Origin: JANQOH01 sp965201155
Lineage (GTDB): Bacteria; Pseudomonadota; Alphaproteobacteria; UBA7887
Assembly: GCA_965201155.1 (NCBI GenBank)
Contig: OZ241752.1
Span: 1,612,001 to 1,676,000, forward strand
DNA length: 64,000 bases
Direction of reading: 5' to 3'
Shown: positions 37,198-44,442 of the stretch, in pieces
How the letters are laid out: the number at the start of each line of letters is the position of its first letter
Numbering within the stretch: the stretch's first letter is position 1
Notes under the pieces: model-generated
Told to the model about the DNA's origin: nothing
The model's input: the letters and a program-made list of their open reading frames with translations, nothing else
The model's database searches: none
Translations under genes and position numbers: made by a program

Positions 37198-37689
37198 GTG
37201 TTGATTGACGCAGACCGTGACTACTACCCGATCTGCCGCGTGCCAGAATTTTGGGAGTGGTTGTTGCATCTCGCAGATTCACAGCAGGTGAAAATCCCGA
37301 TTGAGGTGTTCGATGAAGTTTGCGAAGGAAAAGGCGTGCTGGTGGACTGGATCAGGGAACACAAGGAAAGGCTCGTCCGGGAAGGTGAGGTGGTCCTGAG
37401 CCATGTACGCCGGGCGGTGGACGAAGGTTACGCCGCAGATCTGACCGAGGACGAATTGGAGAAATTGGGCGCTGATCCGTTTTTTGTGGCGCATGCCCTG
37501 GCGGCCGATGGCGATGTCACGCTGGTGACCATGGAAAGCTCGAAACCCACACGACAGCGCGCCAACCGACATTTGCCTGACGTCTGCGAGACGCTCGGCG
37601 TCCCTTGTATCGACACCTTTGAATTGCTGCGGCGATTGAATTTCCGGACCGATTGGCAGCGGCGATTACGGCCGGAGGGCCGGCAATGA
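37198..37689 (+). CDS. DUF4411 PIN-like toxin, start codon unclear
   Basis: From 37198 (GTG) the 163-residue frame reads VLIDADRDYYPICRVPEFWE, then EVFDEVCEGKGVLVDWI, DPFFVAHALAADGDVTLVTM and ESSKPTRQRANRHLPDVCET, all characteristic of DUF4411. The conserved PIN start, FLLDAN with the first catalytic aspartate, lies just upstream in the same frame (37180-37197) but after the TAG of the ImmA gene. No ATG, GTG or TTG precedes it; a CTG at 37183 is the only near-canonical option. So the protein starts at an unusual codon, is made by stop-codon read-through, or is a 5'-damaged toxin. Predicted RNase-type toxin partner of the upstream gene. Confidence 0.75.
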   Translation: MLIDADRDYYPICRVPEFWEWLLHLADSQQVKIPIEVFDEVCEGKGVLVDWIREHKERLVREGEVVLSHVRRAVDEGYAADLTEDELEKLGADPFFVAHALAADGDVTLVTMESSKPTRQRANRHLPDVCETLGVPCIDTFELLRRLNFRTDWQRRLRPEGRQ

Positions 37690-37743
37690 CGGACGTCTGT
37701 CTGATCGAGCGCTGGGTATCGAGAGCACGCGCGAGTGGACCCT

Positions 37744-37897
37744 GAATTCGGGATCCGGGCGCTGCCCCGCATGCAGTGCCGGCGTGTCGCAATTGAAGAC
37801 CCCGGATAAGCCACAAACAGTCTCCCATGCGAGCACAACGATGACATTCACAGCAGTGCCCTTGTAGCACGCATTTTGCTTTTGGTGCTGGCAAGGT
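37744..37897 (-). pseudogene. Degenerate copy of the metY 5' end
   Basis: The minus strand shows a GTG start context (GGGAGACTGTTTGTGGC) like that of metY. The first residues are frameshifted, then CDTPALHAGQRPDPEF matches the metY opening DTLALHAGQRPDPEF. Identity with 34808-34962 is roughly 80 percent by eye and covers upstream leader as well as 24 codons. Only this piece is present; the rest of metY is not. It lies between the toxin-antitoxin pair and the CRISPR array. Confidence 0.75.
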
Positions 37898-37936
37898 GAA
37901 CGTCACGCGGTACGAGAACGTATTGCTTCGGTATCA

Positions 37937-37953
37937 CCCCCCCCCCCCCCCCC
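37937..37953. repeat. C17 homopolymer tract next to the CRISPR array
   Basis: Seventeen consecutive C residues end exactly where the first (leader-distal) CRISPR repeat begins. Such a tract is uncommon in a non-phase-variable locus. It could be a slippage site or an artefact of sequence assembly. Confidence 0.85.
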
Positions 37954-38496
37954 GCTTCAATGAGGCCGGGGCGCGCGCGCCCCGGATGCTGTTTTTCCGC
38001 CGCATCAACCGGCGGGCCGCGTCAGGCTTCAATGAGGCCGGGGCGCGCGCGCCCCGGATGCCGCTCAGGCCCGGTACATCCGGGGTCGGCGCGACTACCG
38101 CTTCAATGAGGCCGGGGCGCGCGCGCCCCGGATGCGAGGAGGTCGTAAGCTTCCTCAACGGTCTTGTCGTCGCTTCAATGAGGCCGGGGCGCGCGCGCCC
38201 CGGATGCAACTGTGGCCGCTGCGGCCCGCGTTACAGCGTCACGCTTCAATGAGGCCGGGGCGCGCGCGCCCCGGATGCAATCCGGTCATTTGTTCGACAT
38301 CCTTCGCCGTACCAGGGCTTCAATGAGGCCGGGGCGCGCGCGCCCCGGATGCGCGGAACCAACGCACGCAACGGCACCAGCGCAACCGGCTTCAATGAGG
38401 CCGGGGCGCGCGCGCCCCGGATGCAGCAGCCTACAGGGAGTCCACCACGCGCATCTGGTTGCTTCAATGAGGCCGGGGCGCGCGCGCCCCGGATGC
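37954..38496 (-). CRISPR. CRISPR array, 8 repeats of 36 nt and 7 spacers of 35-38 nt
   Basis: Identical 36-base repeats start at 37954, 38026, 38100, 38172, 38243, 38317, 38389 and 38461. The core is a perfect 20-base palindrome CCGGGGCGCGCGCGCCCCGG. On the plus strand the repeat opens GCTTCAATGAGG; on the minus strand it ends CCTCATTGAAGC, whose last eight bases ATTGAAGC look like the 5' handle of type I crRNAs. The array is therefore taken to be transcribed leftward from the leader at 38497-38760, next to cas2. All repeats are identical, including the leader-distal one. No spacer matches elsewhere in the window by eye. Confidence 0.97.
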
Positions 38497-38760
38497 AGGC
38501 AACATACAACCTTTTGGCGGTGAAGATAAATTTCTGTCGAATTCGAGCGGTCCGGTATTTTCCTTGCCGAGATTGCCGATCGGTGTCCCCGGCAGCCCAT
38601 TGGCTCCTCCGAAACCCACAATTATCAGCTATTTGCGGAGTTTCGAGCGGCGTCCGGTACTCCTTCGCTGCCTCCCCGCTCGAAGCGGTTCGGCGGGAAT
38701 GGTAGCCGTTGTTTTCCAAATCAGACACTTCTGTGTGGGACACTGGATTCGGCCTTACCA
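38497..38760 (-). promoter_or_regulatory. CRISPR leader between cas2 and the array
   Basis: The 264 bases between the last repeat (38496) and the cas2 stop (38761) hold no gene. Two imperfect direct repeats of about 30 bases lie near 38538 and 38639, each opening TTCGAGCGG and continuing through CCGGTA to CCTT; they may be leader motifs bound by the integration machinery. The segment is the expected place for the array promoter on the minus strand. Confidence 0.6.
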
Positions 38761-39054
38761 TCATACAACGACGGCCTGACGCTCGATTGCCGAAAAGGTC
38801 TTGCCGATACTCATGACGGCGATATTGGTCTTGTCCGCCGGGCCTATGTCAATCACCAGGACATGATCCTCGCCCGCCTTGATGAGTTCGCGCAGCTTTG
38901 TTTCAAGTTCGGCGCGGCGGCGGCGCGACAGGCGGCATTGAAATACCGACAGCTGGAGCCATTCCCCGAACCCATGCATGGTCTTGAAGATGCGCCTCCA
39001 GCGTCGAGGGTCGGAGATGTCGTAAGTGACGATGTAGGTGCGCTCGTCGCTCAT
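38761..39054 (-). CDS. cas2: CRISPR-associated protein Cas2
   Basis: A 97-residue spacer-integration subunit with a ferredoxin fold. It begins MSDERTYIVTYDISDPRRWR, with the conserved aspartate in TYDISDPRRW, then FGEWLQLSVFQCRLS. The ATG at 39054 has an AGGTGG ribosome-binding site; a GTG at 39063 is an alternative. It lies 12 bases after cas4-cas1 on the same strand and forms the adaptation complex with Cas1. Confidence 0.95.
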   Translation of the reverse strand: MSDERTYIVTYDISDPRRWRRIFKTMHGFGEWLQLSVFQCRLSRRRRAELETKLRELIKAGEDHVLVIDIGPADKTNIAVMSIGKTFSAIERQAVVV

Positions 39055-39066
39055 GGTGACCACCTG

Positions 39067-40803
39067 TCATCTCGGGAGATAATGCGGATAGTGGGGCAAT
39101 TCGCCCAGGAGATGACGGCACAACAGACGTGCCTGGAGCAGGATGAGCCGCCGCATGCTGAGCCGGTAGCCGAAAAGCGGGTGGGTGGTTTCCTGAGAGA
39201 GTCGCCGTTCGAATGCGCGGATGAACCGGCGGCGTCCGGTCTGTGCCAGCGACGTACCGGTGGCAGCGCTCACGAAATCCCCCGGGGAGATTTCACCGGT
39301 GTTGACTGCCGACAGGACCACCGAATCTGCGATGATCGGGCGAAACGGCTCCATGATGTCGAGGGCCAGCGCGGGCCTTCCATAGCGCGGGGCGTGAAAG
39401 AAGCCCCGATACGGATCAAGTCCGACAGTGGCGAGCGCGACCGTCAGATGGCGTGTCAGCATGGCGTAGGCGAGGGACAGCATGGCGTTTACGGGATCGG
39501 TTGGCGGACGGCGGTTGCGGGTAGTAAAACGGAATGGTGCAAAGCCTTCCTCGTCGCCTGCCGAATTGCTGGAACCGGGCGGCGTCAACAAATCGGCGAA
39601 CGCCCGGAAATACGTTGCTGCCGAGTCGCCTTCGAGTCCCAAAAGCGCGCTCGTCGCGGTTGCGCCTTTCGTAGATTTTCGAGCGGCGTTGAGCCGGTCC
39701 AGCGCATCCTTGCGCCGGTCGCGGTCGCCGCGCCAGTTGCGGCGCACAATGGTCCGCTGGTTCAGAATCTTGGCGGCGACCAGGTTCCGAGCGAAGTTCA
39801 GGCAGTAGCTCGCGTCGAAGCTGCGCCTGTACTGCGCGGTGCGGACTTCAGCATTACGGTGGCCGACGCCGTGGGCGATGCCGCGAAACCAGCCGCCGTG
39901 GCTATGGAAGGCTACGGGGATTTCTCGATCCATAAGCGTGGCAAGTGCGGGCGCAGTGATCGAGATGTTTCCGAACAGCGCCACGTCGGACACGTCGTTC
40001 AACCGCACGGTCGTGCCGCCCTGTTCCTCATCGGCGACCTTGAGCGTTTCGCCTTCCTTGGTGATCCGCGCCCGCTGCGACTGGACGACCAGCGGCAGGG
40101 CTTCGTCCGTCCCGATGGCGATTGGACGGGGCGCCAGGTCCGACGCTCCGAGAGAGAGTATCTCGTCGGGAAGGCAGATGGACACGAGCGCGCATCGCGG
40201 ACATTTGGGGCTGTCTTTCAACGGCGGCGGGATGCGGCCGTGGGCGACAGTCAGGCGCAGGCGGCTCACTGCCTCCCGGGCAGCGAGGCGGAGTTCGTCA
40301 TTGAGGACAATCCGTACGCGCTCTCGGCTCTCGGCATACCAGATGGCGCCTTCCGCTACCCGGTAACCATGTTCTTCAAGCAGCAGCGCCTGAAGGCAGA
40401 CCTGGATGCGCTCCGGCTCGTAGGCGCCCTGCGCCACATGGGGCCGCTTACCCCGCTTGTAGTCAACCGGGGTGACAACCCCGTCCTCAGCTTCGGCGAT
40501 GTCGATCTTCGCGATCACCCCGAGCTTCTCCGAGGACAGGGTCAGGGATCGGCTGACTACCTTGGCATCATCGGCCTCCAGGGATTCGGGATCGGGTAGG
40601 GGTTTGTTGGAGCGGTCGACTCGAGAATGCACGCGCCGGCCGTCCACGGTGTCGCCGGTATCCGCCCATTCGGCCTGGCCCCACATCAGGTAGGCGAGGC
40701 GCGGGCAGTAGACGAACTCGTTCACCATCCTCGCCGGAACCAGCGGTTCGTCGCCGACCGCCGCGGGAGCGGGAAGATGGAGTTCGATCTGGGCAGCAGC
40801 CAT
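39067..40803 (-). CDS. cas4-cas1: Cas4-Cas1 fusion protein
   Basis: A 578-residue fusion. The Cas4 part (about 1-210) has the iron-sulfur cysteine in NEFVYCPRLAYL near residue 33 and the C-terminal CPRCALVSICLP cluster near 200. In between, VDYKRGKRPHV and ERIQVCLQALLLEEHGY carry the RecB-like nuclease core. The Cas1 part (about 235-578) has catalytic E in LLGLEGDSA, H in RGFFHAPRYGRP and D in ALDIMEPFRP. Cas4-Cas1 fusions are the hallmark of type I-G (I-U) loci. Cas4 selects the PAM and length of prespacers; Cas1 integrates them. Confidence 0.95.
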   Translation of the reverse strand: MAAAQIELHLPAPAAVGDEPLVPARMVNEFVYCPRLAYLMWGQAEWADTGDTVDGRRVHSRVDRSNKPLPDPESLEADDAKVVSRSLTLSSEKLGVIAKIDIAEAEDGVVTPVDYKRGKRPHVAQGAYEPERIQVCLQALLLEEHGYRVAEGAIWYAESRERVRIVLNDELRLAAREAVSRLRLTVAHGRIPPPLKDSPKCPRCALVSICLPDEILSLGASDLAPRPIAIGTDEALPLVVQSQRARITKEGETLKVADEEQGGTTVRLNDVSDVALFGNISITAPALATLMDREIPVAFHSHGGWFRGIAHGVGHRNAEVRTAQYRRSFDASYCLNFARNLVAAKILNQRTIVRRNWRGDRDRRKDALDRLNAARKSTKGATATSALLGLEGDSAATYFRAFADLLTPPGSSNSAGDEEGFAPFRFTTRNRRPPTDPVNAMLSLAYAMLTRHLTVALATVGLDPYRGFFHAPRYGRPALALDIMEPFRPIIADSVVLSAVNTGEISPGDFVSAATGTSLAQTGRRRFIRAFERRLSQETTHPLFGYRLSMRRLILLQARLLCRHLLGELPHYPHYLPR

Positions 40804-41072
40804 CTTGTCCCTGCAACTCTTGCTTCAAGCATGGCCCGATATGATTCATGTGTGGCTCGTATACCCCATTTCAACGAGGCCGGACCGCACAAGCGGCCCG
40901 GAAGGAGGGTATGTACGCGCATTTCGTGGTCTCGCCATACCAGCGCTCCAATGAGGGCATCCCTGAAGCGAGGTTGCTTTGCTGGCATAGCTATGTCCAC
41001 GAAAATTTTGTGCTTGACTGGATGCCGTGGATCGGCTATCAGGTGAGCAATGAACGCGAGAGCTGATGCGGT
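40804..41072. other. Intergenic start of the divergent cas spacer region
   Basis: This is the first part of an 840-base gap between cas4-cas1 (minus) and cas3 (plus). Apart from the degenerate repeat at 40868-40907 nothing is recognised. It must contain the promoter of cas4-cas1 and cas2. Short frames here have no known protein. Confidence 0.4.
40868..40907 (-). repeat. Degenerate CRISPR-like repeat outside the array
   Basis: The segment ATTTCAACGAGGCCGG at 40868-40883 matches the array repeat start (TTCAATGAGGCCGG) and is followed by CCGC-acaa-GCGG and CCCGG. It therefore keeps a hairpin (CCGGaCCGC/GCGGcCCGG) and the TTGAA-type handle on the minus strand. It is not identical to the array repeat and no clear second copy or spacer exists; a weaker match at 40944-40960 was not accepted. 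It may be the remnant of an older array. Confidence 0.45.
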
Positions 41073-41499
41073 GACGATGGTTTCCTGCGAGATTTTCGCG
41101 GCGCTGACGAGGCACTTGCCGTGCCGTTGGCGCTTTCGGTGATTGACGACGTTGCCCAACTCGATGATTGCCTGCTGGCCGCTCTCGGCAGCAAGTTGCC
41201 GATCGTGCGCCTGTCCCGCGAGACGCTCCGCAAGTAAGCCAAGAAACATCCTGACATCGTGCCGGACGACTATCTCCGTATTCAGGAAATGGTCGACCGG
41301 GGGACGGTCGTGCGACAGGAAGAAAGCACCCTGGTATTCGTGGCGGGGATGACACGGGTAAATGGTGGCGTCTGGTTATCATGCCTACCGCCGACCGAAG
41401 AGAGGTCCAACTTGTCGCATTTTACCGCATCAAACCGAACCAAATACGCTCCACCGTGCGACGCGGCGAGGTGGTTCGGCCCGGTAAAGACAAAGAACT
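41073..41499 (+). pseudogene. Decayed phage-type domain remnant, copy B
   Basis: Joined frames read AALGSKLPIVRLSRETLRK, an in-frame TAA, AKKHPDIVPDDYLRIQEMVD, VVRQEESTLVFVAG, then after a one-base shift DDTGKWWRLVIMPTADRREV and LVAFYRIKPNQIRSTVRRGE. The pattern of a helix (kHp.i...dY..i...v..G.vv), a strand and a W-R-l-V-i-k strand recalls barnase-like (PBECR) domains at the end of Mu-type phage structural proteins. One nonsense codon and one frameshift make it non-functional. It precedes the cas3 start by about 145 bases and pairs with copy A at 34997. Confidence 0.55.
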
Positions 41500-41580
41500 G
41501 GCGCCCGGAGGTGCCCACAGTCTCCTCACGCAGCCGAAGCCACGGGTCTGGGTCTTGGCTCAGGCGCCGACAACCTTATA
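41500..41580 (+). repeat. 81-nt conserved core, copy B
   Basis: Near-identical to 35212-35292 (four differences in 81 bases) and in the same orientation. It directly follows the decayed phage-domain remnant B and ends 63 bases before cas3. With copy A it forms direct repeats 6.3 kb apart that bracket the toxin-antitoxin pair, array and adaptation genes. Confidence 0.65.
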
Positions 41581-41643
41581 CACCAAACCAGCAGCCGACA
41601 GCAAGAGCGCTGTCTACCCAACCGACGCGACGGAGGAGATCGC

Positions 41644-44442
41644 ATGACGCAAGGTGTCGATTTCTGCCATGCCTTCGCGGCGCTGACCTATCATCGGCCT
41701 TTCCCTTGGCAGCGGCGGCTGTACGAAGAGTATTTCGCATGCGGCACACTGCCTTCGGCGGTGGATATCCCCACCGGCTTGGGGAAAACCGCGATCATGG
41801 CGATATGGCTGCTGGCGCGGGCGGCGGGCGCGCGCCTGCCCCGACGCCTCGTCTATGTGGTCGACCGGCGGGCCGTGGTCGACCAGGCGACCGAGTTTGC
41901 AGAACGCCTGCGGAAAGGGCTGGAAGAAGACGAGAGGCTCGCGCCCGTGCGGCGCAACCTTAACCTCGGCGCGAGGCCGTTGCCGATTTCGACGCTTCGC
42001 GGCCAACACGCTGACAATCGGGATTGGATGGCTGATCCGGCGGCACCGGCGATAGTCGTGGGTACCGTGGACATGGTGGGTTCGCGTCTGTTGTTCGAGG
42101 GCTATGGCGTCTCTCGCCGCATGCGGCCCTTTACGGCGGGGCTTCTGGGCACCGATACACTGGTAATGCTGGACGAGGCCCATCTCGCCCGCCCGTTCGA
42201 ACGCATGCTCCAAGCGATCGAGAACGGGCAGCGCCGCTCGCCGAGGAACGGGGAGAGTGCGTTGTTCGGCGCCTTCGCAGGCGCAGCAGCCAGTAACCTG
42301 CTTCCACCGCCGTTTCGTGTGTTACCCTTGTCGGCCACGCTGAGCCTCGATTCTGACAGCGATCCGTTCCGATTGAACGATGATGACCAAGATGACGGCA
42401 CGGTCCGTGCGCGGCTGGAGGCGCGCAAAAGCCTGAGGGTCGAAGACCTTGCCTCGAGTTCGAGCCTTGATGAGACGCTCGCGGAGCGGGCTTGGGGTTT
42501 GATGCAGGCCGCATCCGAAACTCCCGGGCAGCCGCCTGCCGTGGCGATCTATTGCAATCTCCGCAGGGACGCGGAGATGGTGGCGGGCAGGCTGCGAAAA
42601 CAGGTTGGCAAGGAGGAACGCGGGCCACATGTGATTCTTTTCGTTGGCGGCCGGCGGGTACATGAGCGGCAAAAGGCCGCGGAGGAGCTGCAGGAGTTCG
42701 GTCTTGTCGGCGAGGCTGAAGTCGCACGCAGTGCACCCGTGTTTCTCGTCGCGACCTCGGCCGGTGAGGTGGGAGTCGATCTCGACGCAGACCATATGGT
42801 CTGTGATCTGGTCGCATGGGAGCGCATGGTGCAGCGGCTCGGCCGTGTGAACCGGCGCGGCGAGCGTGCAGCACAAATATTGGTGCTCGACCAAGGTCCA
42901 CCCGACACAAAGAAGGCGGGCGCTCATGCCGTAGGTCGCCACAAGGCTGTGCGCACCCTTCTCAACCGCCTGCCGCACTATGCGGACGGCAGATGCCGGG
43001 CCGGTCCCGGCGTGTTGGTGGGCCTCGCCTCGGACTCGGCCAACCGTGCGTGGATTACCGACGCCACGACGCCCATGCCGCTCTACCCGGCGCTAACCCG
43101 CCCACTGGTGGACGCTTGGGCGATGACATCGCTTGACGATCATGCCGGCCGGCCGAATGTTGCCCCATGGCTGCGGGGATGGGTGGAAGACGACGAGCCG
43201 CAAACGACAGTGGTCTGGCGCCGCTACCTGCCACTGCGTTTTATGGCGCATGGCGGCGAGGTAAAAGCGCAGACGGCGCGACAGGTTCGGGGATTTTTCG
43301 CTGGAGCAGCCGCGCAGACAGCAGAGATTCTGGAAACGGAGACATCACGTGCGGCCCAATGGCTTCAGAAGCGGGCACGCAAGCGACTGGCAAAATTGAA
43401 GAAGGCAACCTCGTCATCAATCATTGGCAGTGAGGGGCGCGCAGAAGTTGCCGGGGAGATCAAGGAAGACCGGGACATTGTAGCACCGCTGACCCGGGAC
43501 GGCCCTGTTGCCTTCGTGCTCGACGGCGCCAACCAGGTTGTGGACTCGCTTGGCTTGGTGGAAATCAGCGAACGGAAGCGACAGGAACTACAGGCGAGCC
43601 TCGCCGGCCGACAACTGGTCGTTGACGCTCGGCTCGGCGGGTTGAGAGCCGGTCTCCTGGACGACGGCGCCGATGAACCAGTGCCCACGATCGAGGACAA
43701 TTGGGGCAACCCGGATCCCGATCGAAGCGCTTGGACGTTCAAGGTCGAAGCGTGCCGGGATCGCGAGGATGCCGTCGATGGTTGGCAGTCAATCCTGGCG
43801 TTGCCCTATGGTGTCTTGGCAGAAGGCGAGGCAGATTCATGGCTGATCGTGCGCAAGCGTCGGAGCTCGGGCGCGAGCGAGGAAGGCAAAGCAGTGGCCC
43901 GCAGGGCACAGCATCTCGTCGAGCATCAACGGTGGACAGGACAGGAAGCAGCACGCATAGCCGATGCGCTCGGCCTCGACGGAGCCGACCGGACCATGCT
44001 GCTTGTCGCTGCCCACCATCATGATGACGGTAAGGCCGCCGAACGCTGGCAGCGGGCCTTCGGTGCGGATCAGGACGACGGCCCGTTCGCCAAGACGACA
44101 AAACCCCCTAATCAACACTTGCTGAATGGTTACCGGCATGAGCTCAAATCAGCACTTGATGCCGAGAAAAATGGTCTGGACAACCTCGATCGCGATGACC
44201 CGCGCTTCGATCTCGCGCTACATCTGATCGCTGCGCATCACGGTCACGCCAGGCCGGCCATCGGTGTCGAAGGTTATGACGACTTGCCGCCGAGCGGAGC
44301 GGAAGGCGGTGCCAGTGCAATCGCCATGCGCTTCGCGCGCCTGCAGCGAGAATGGGGGCCTTGGGGTCTCGCATGGTGGGAAGCGCTGTTACGCGCTGCC
44401 GATCAAGCCGCGTCGCGGCGACTTGATGAAGAAACGGCATGA
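41644..44442 (+). CDS. cas3: Type I-G Cas3 helicase with C-terminal HD nuclease
   Basis: A 932-residue effector. Helicase motif I is PTGLGKTAIM near residues 42-50; motif II is LDEAH near 175; motif VI is QRLGRVNRRGE near 397. The HD nuclease is at the C-terminus, with LVAAHHHDDGKAAERWQ near 790 and LIAAHHGHARP near 865. This helicase-then-HD order, opposite to classical Cas3, is typical of I-G. It degrades target DNA after recruitment by the cascade complex. First gene of the four-gene effector operon; csb3 overlaps by four bases. Confidence 0.93.
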   Translation: MTQGVDFCHAFAALTYHRPFPWQRRLYEEYFACGTLPSAVDIPTGLGKTAIMAIWLLARAAGARLPRRLVYVVDRRAVVDQATEFAERLRKGLEEDERLAPVRRNLNLGARPLPISTLRGQHADNRDWMADPAAPAIVVGTVDMVGSRLLFEGYGVSRRMRPFTAGLLGTDTLVMLDEAHLARPFERMLQAIENGQRRSPRNGESALFGAFAGAAASNLLPPPFRVLPLSATLSLDSDSDPFRLNDDDQDDGTVRARLEARKSLRVEDLASSSSLDETLAERAWGLMQAASETPGQPPAVAIYCNLRRDAEMVAGRLRKQVGKEERGPHVILFVGGRRVHERQKAAEELQEFGLVGEAEVARSAPVFLVATSAGEVGVDLDADHMVCDLVAWERMVQRLGRVNRRGERAAQILVLDQGPPDTKKAGAHAVGRHKAVRTLLNRLPHYADGRCRAGPGVLVGLASDSANRAWITDATTPMPLYPALTRPLVDAWAMTSLDDHAGRPNVAPWLRGWVEDDEPQTTVVWRRYLPLRFMAHGGEVKAQTARQVRGFFAGAAAQTAEILETETSRAAQWLQKRARKRLAKLKKATSSSIIGSEGRAEVAGEIKEDRDIVAPLTRDGPVAFVLDGANQVVDSLGLVEISERKRQELQASLAGRQLVVDARLGGLRAGLLDDGADEPVPTIEDNWGNPDPDRSAWTFKVEACRDREDAVDGWQSILALPYGVLAEGEADSWLIVRKRRSSGASEEGKAVARRAQHLVEHQRWTGQEAARIADALGLDGADRTMLLVAAHHHDDGKAAERWQRAFGADQDDGPFAKTTKPPNQHLLNGYRHELKSALDAEKNGLDNLDRDDPRFDLALHLIAAHHGHARPAIGVEGYDDLPPSGAEGGASAIAMRFARLQREWGPWGLAWWEALLRAADQAASRRLDEETA

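Noticed and set aside
38246..38764. A 172-residue minus-strand frame crossing the CRISPR array
   Set aside because: Created by the CG-rich repeats; it reads repeats and spacers as codons.
40944..40975. A second degenerate CRISPR-like repeat (GCTCCAATGAGGG) 77 bases after the first
   Set aside because: Only the first dozen bases match and the hairpin is absent, so chance is likely.
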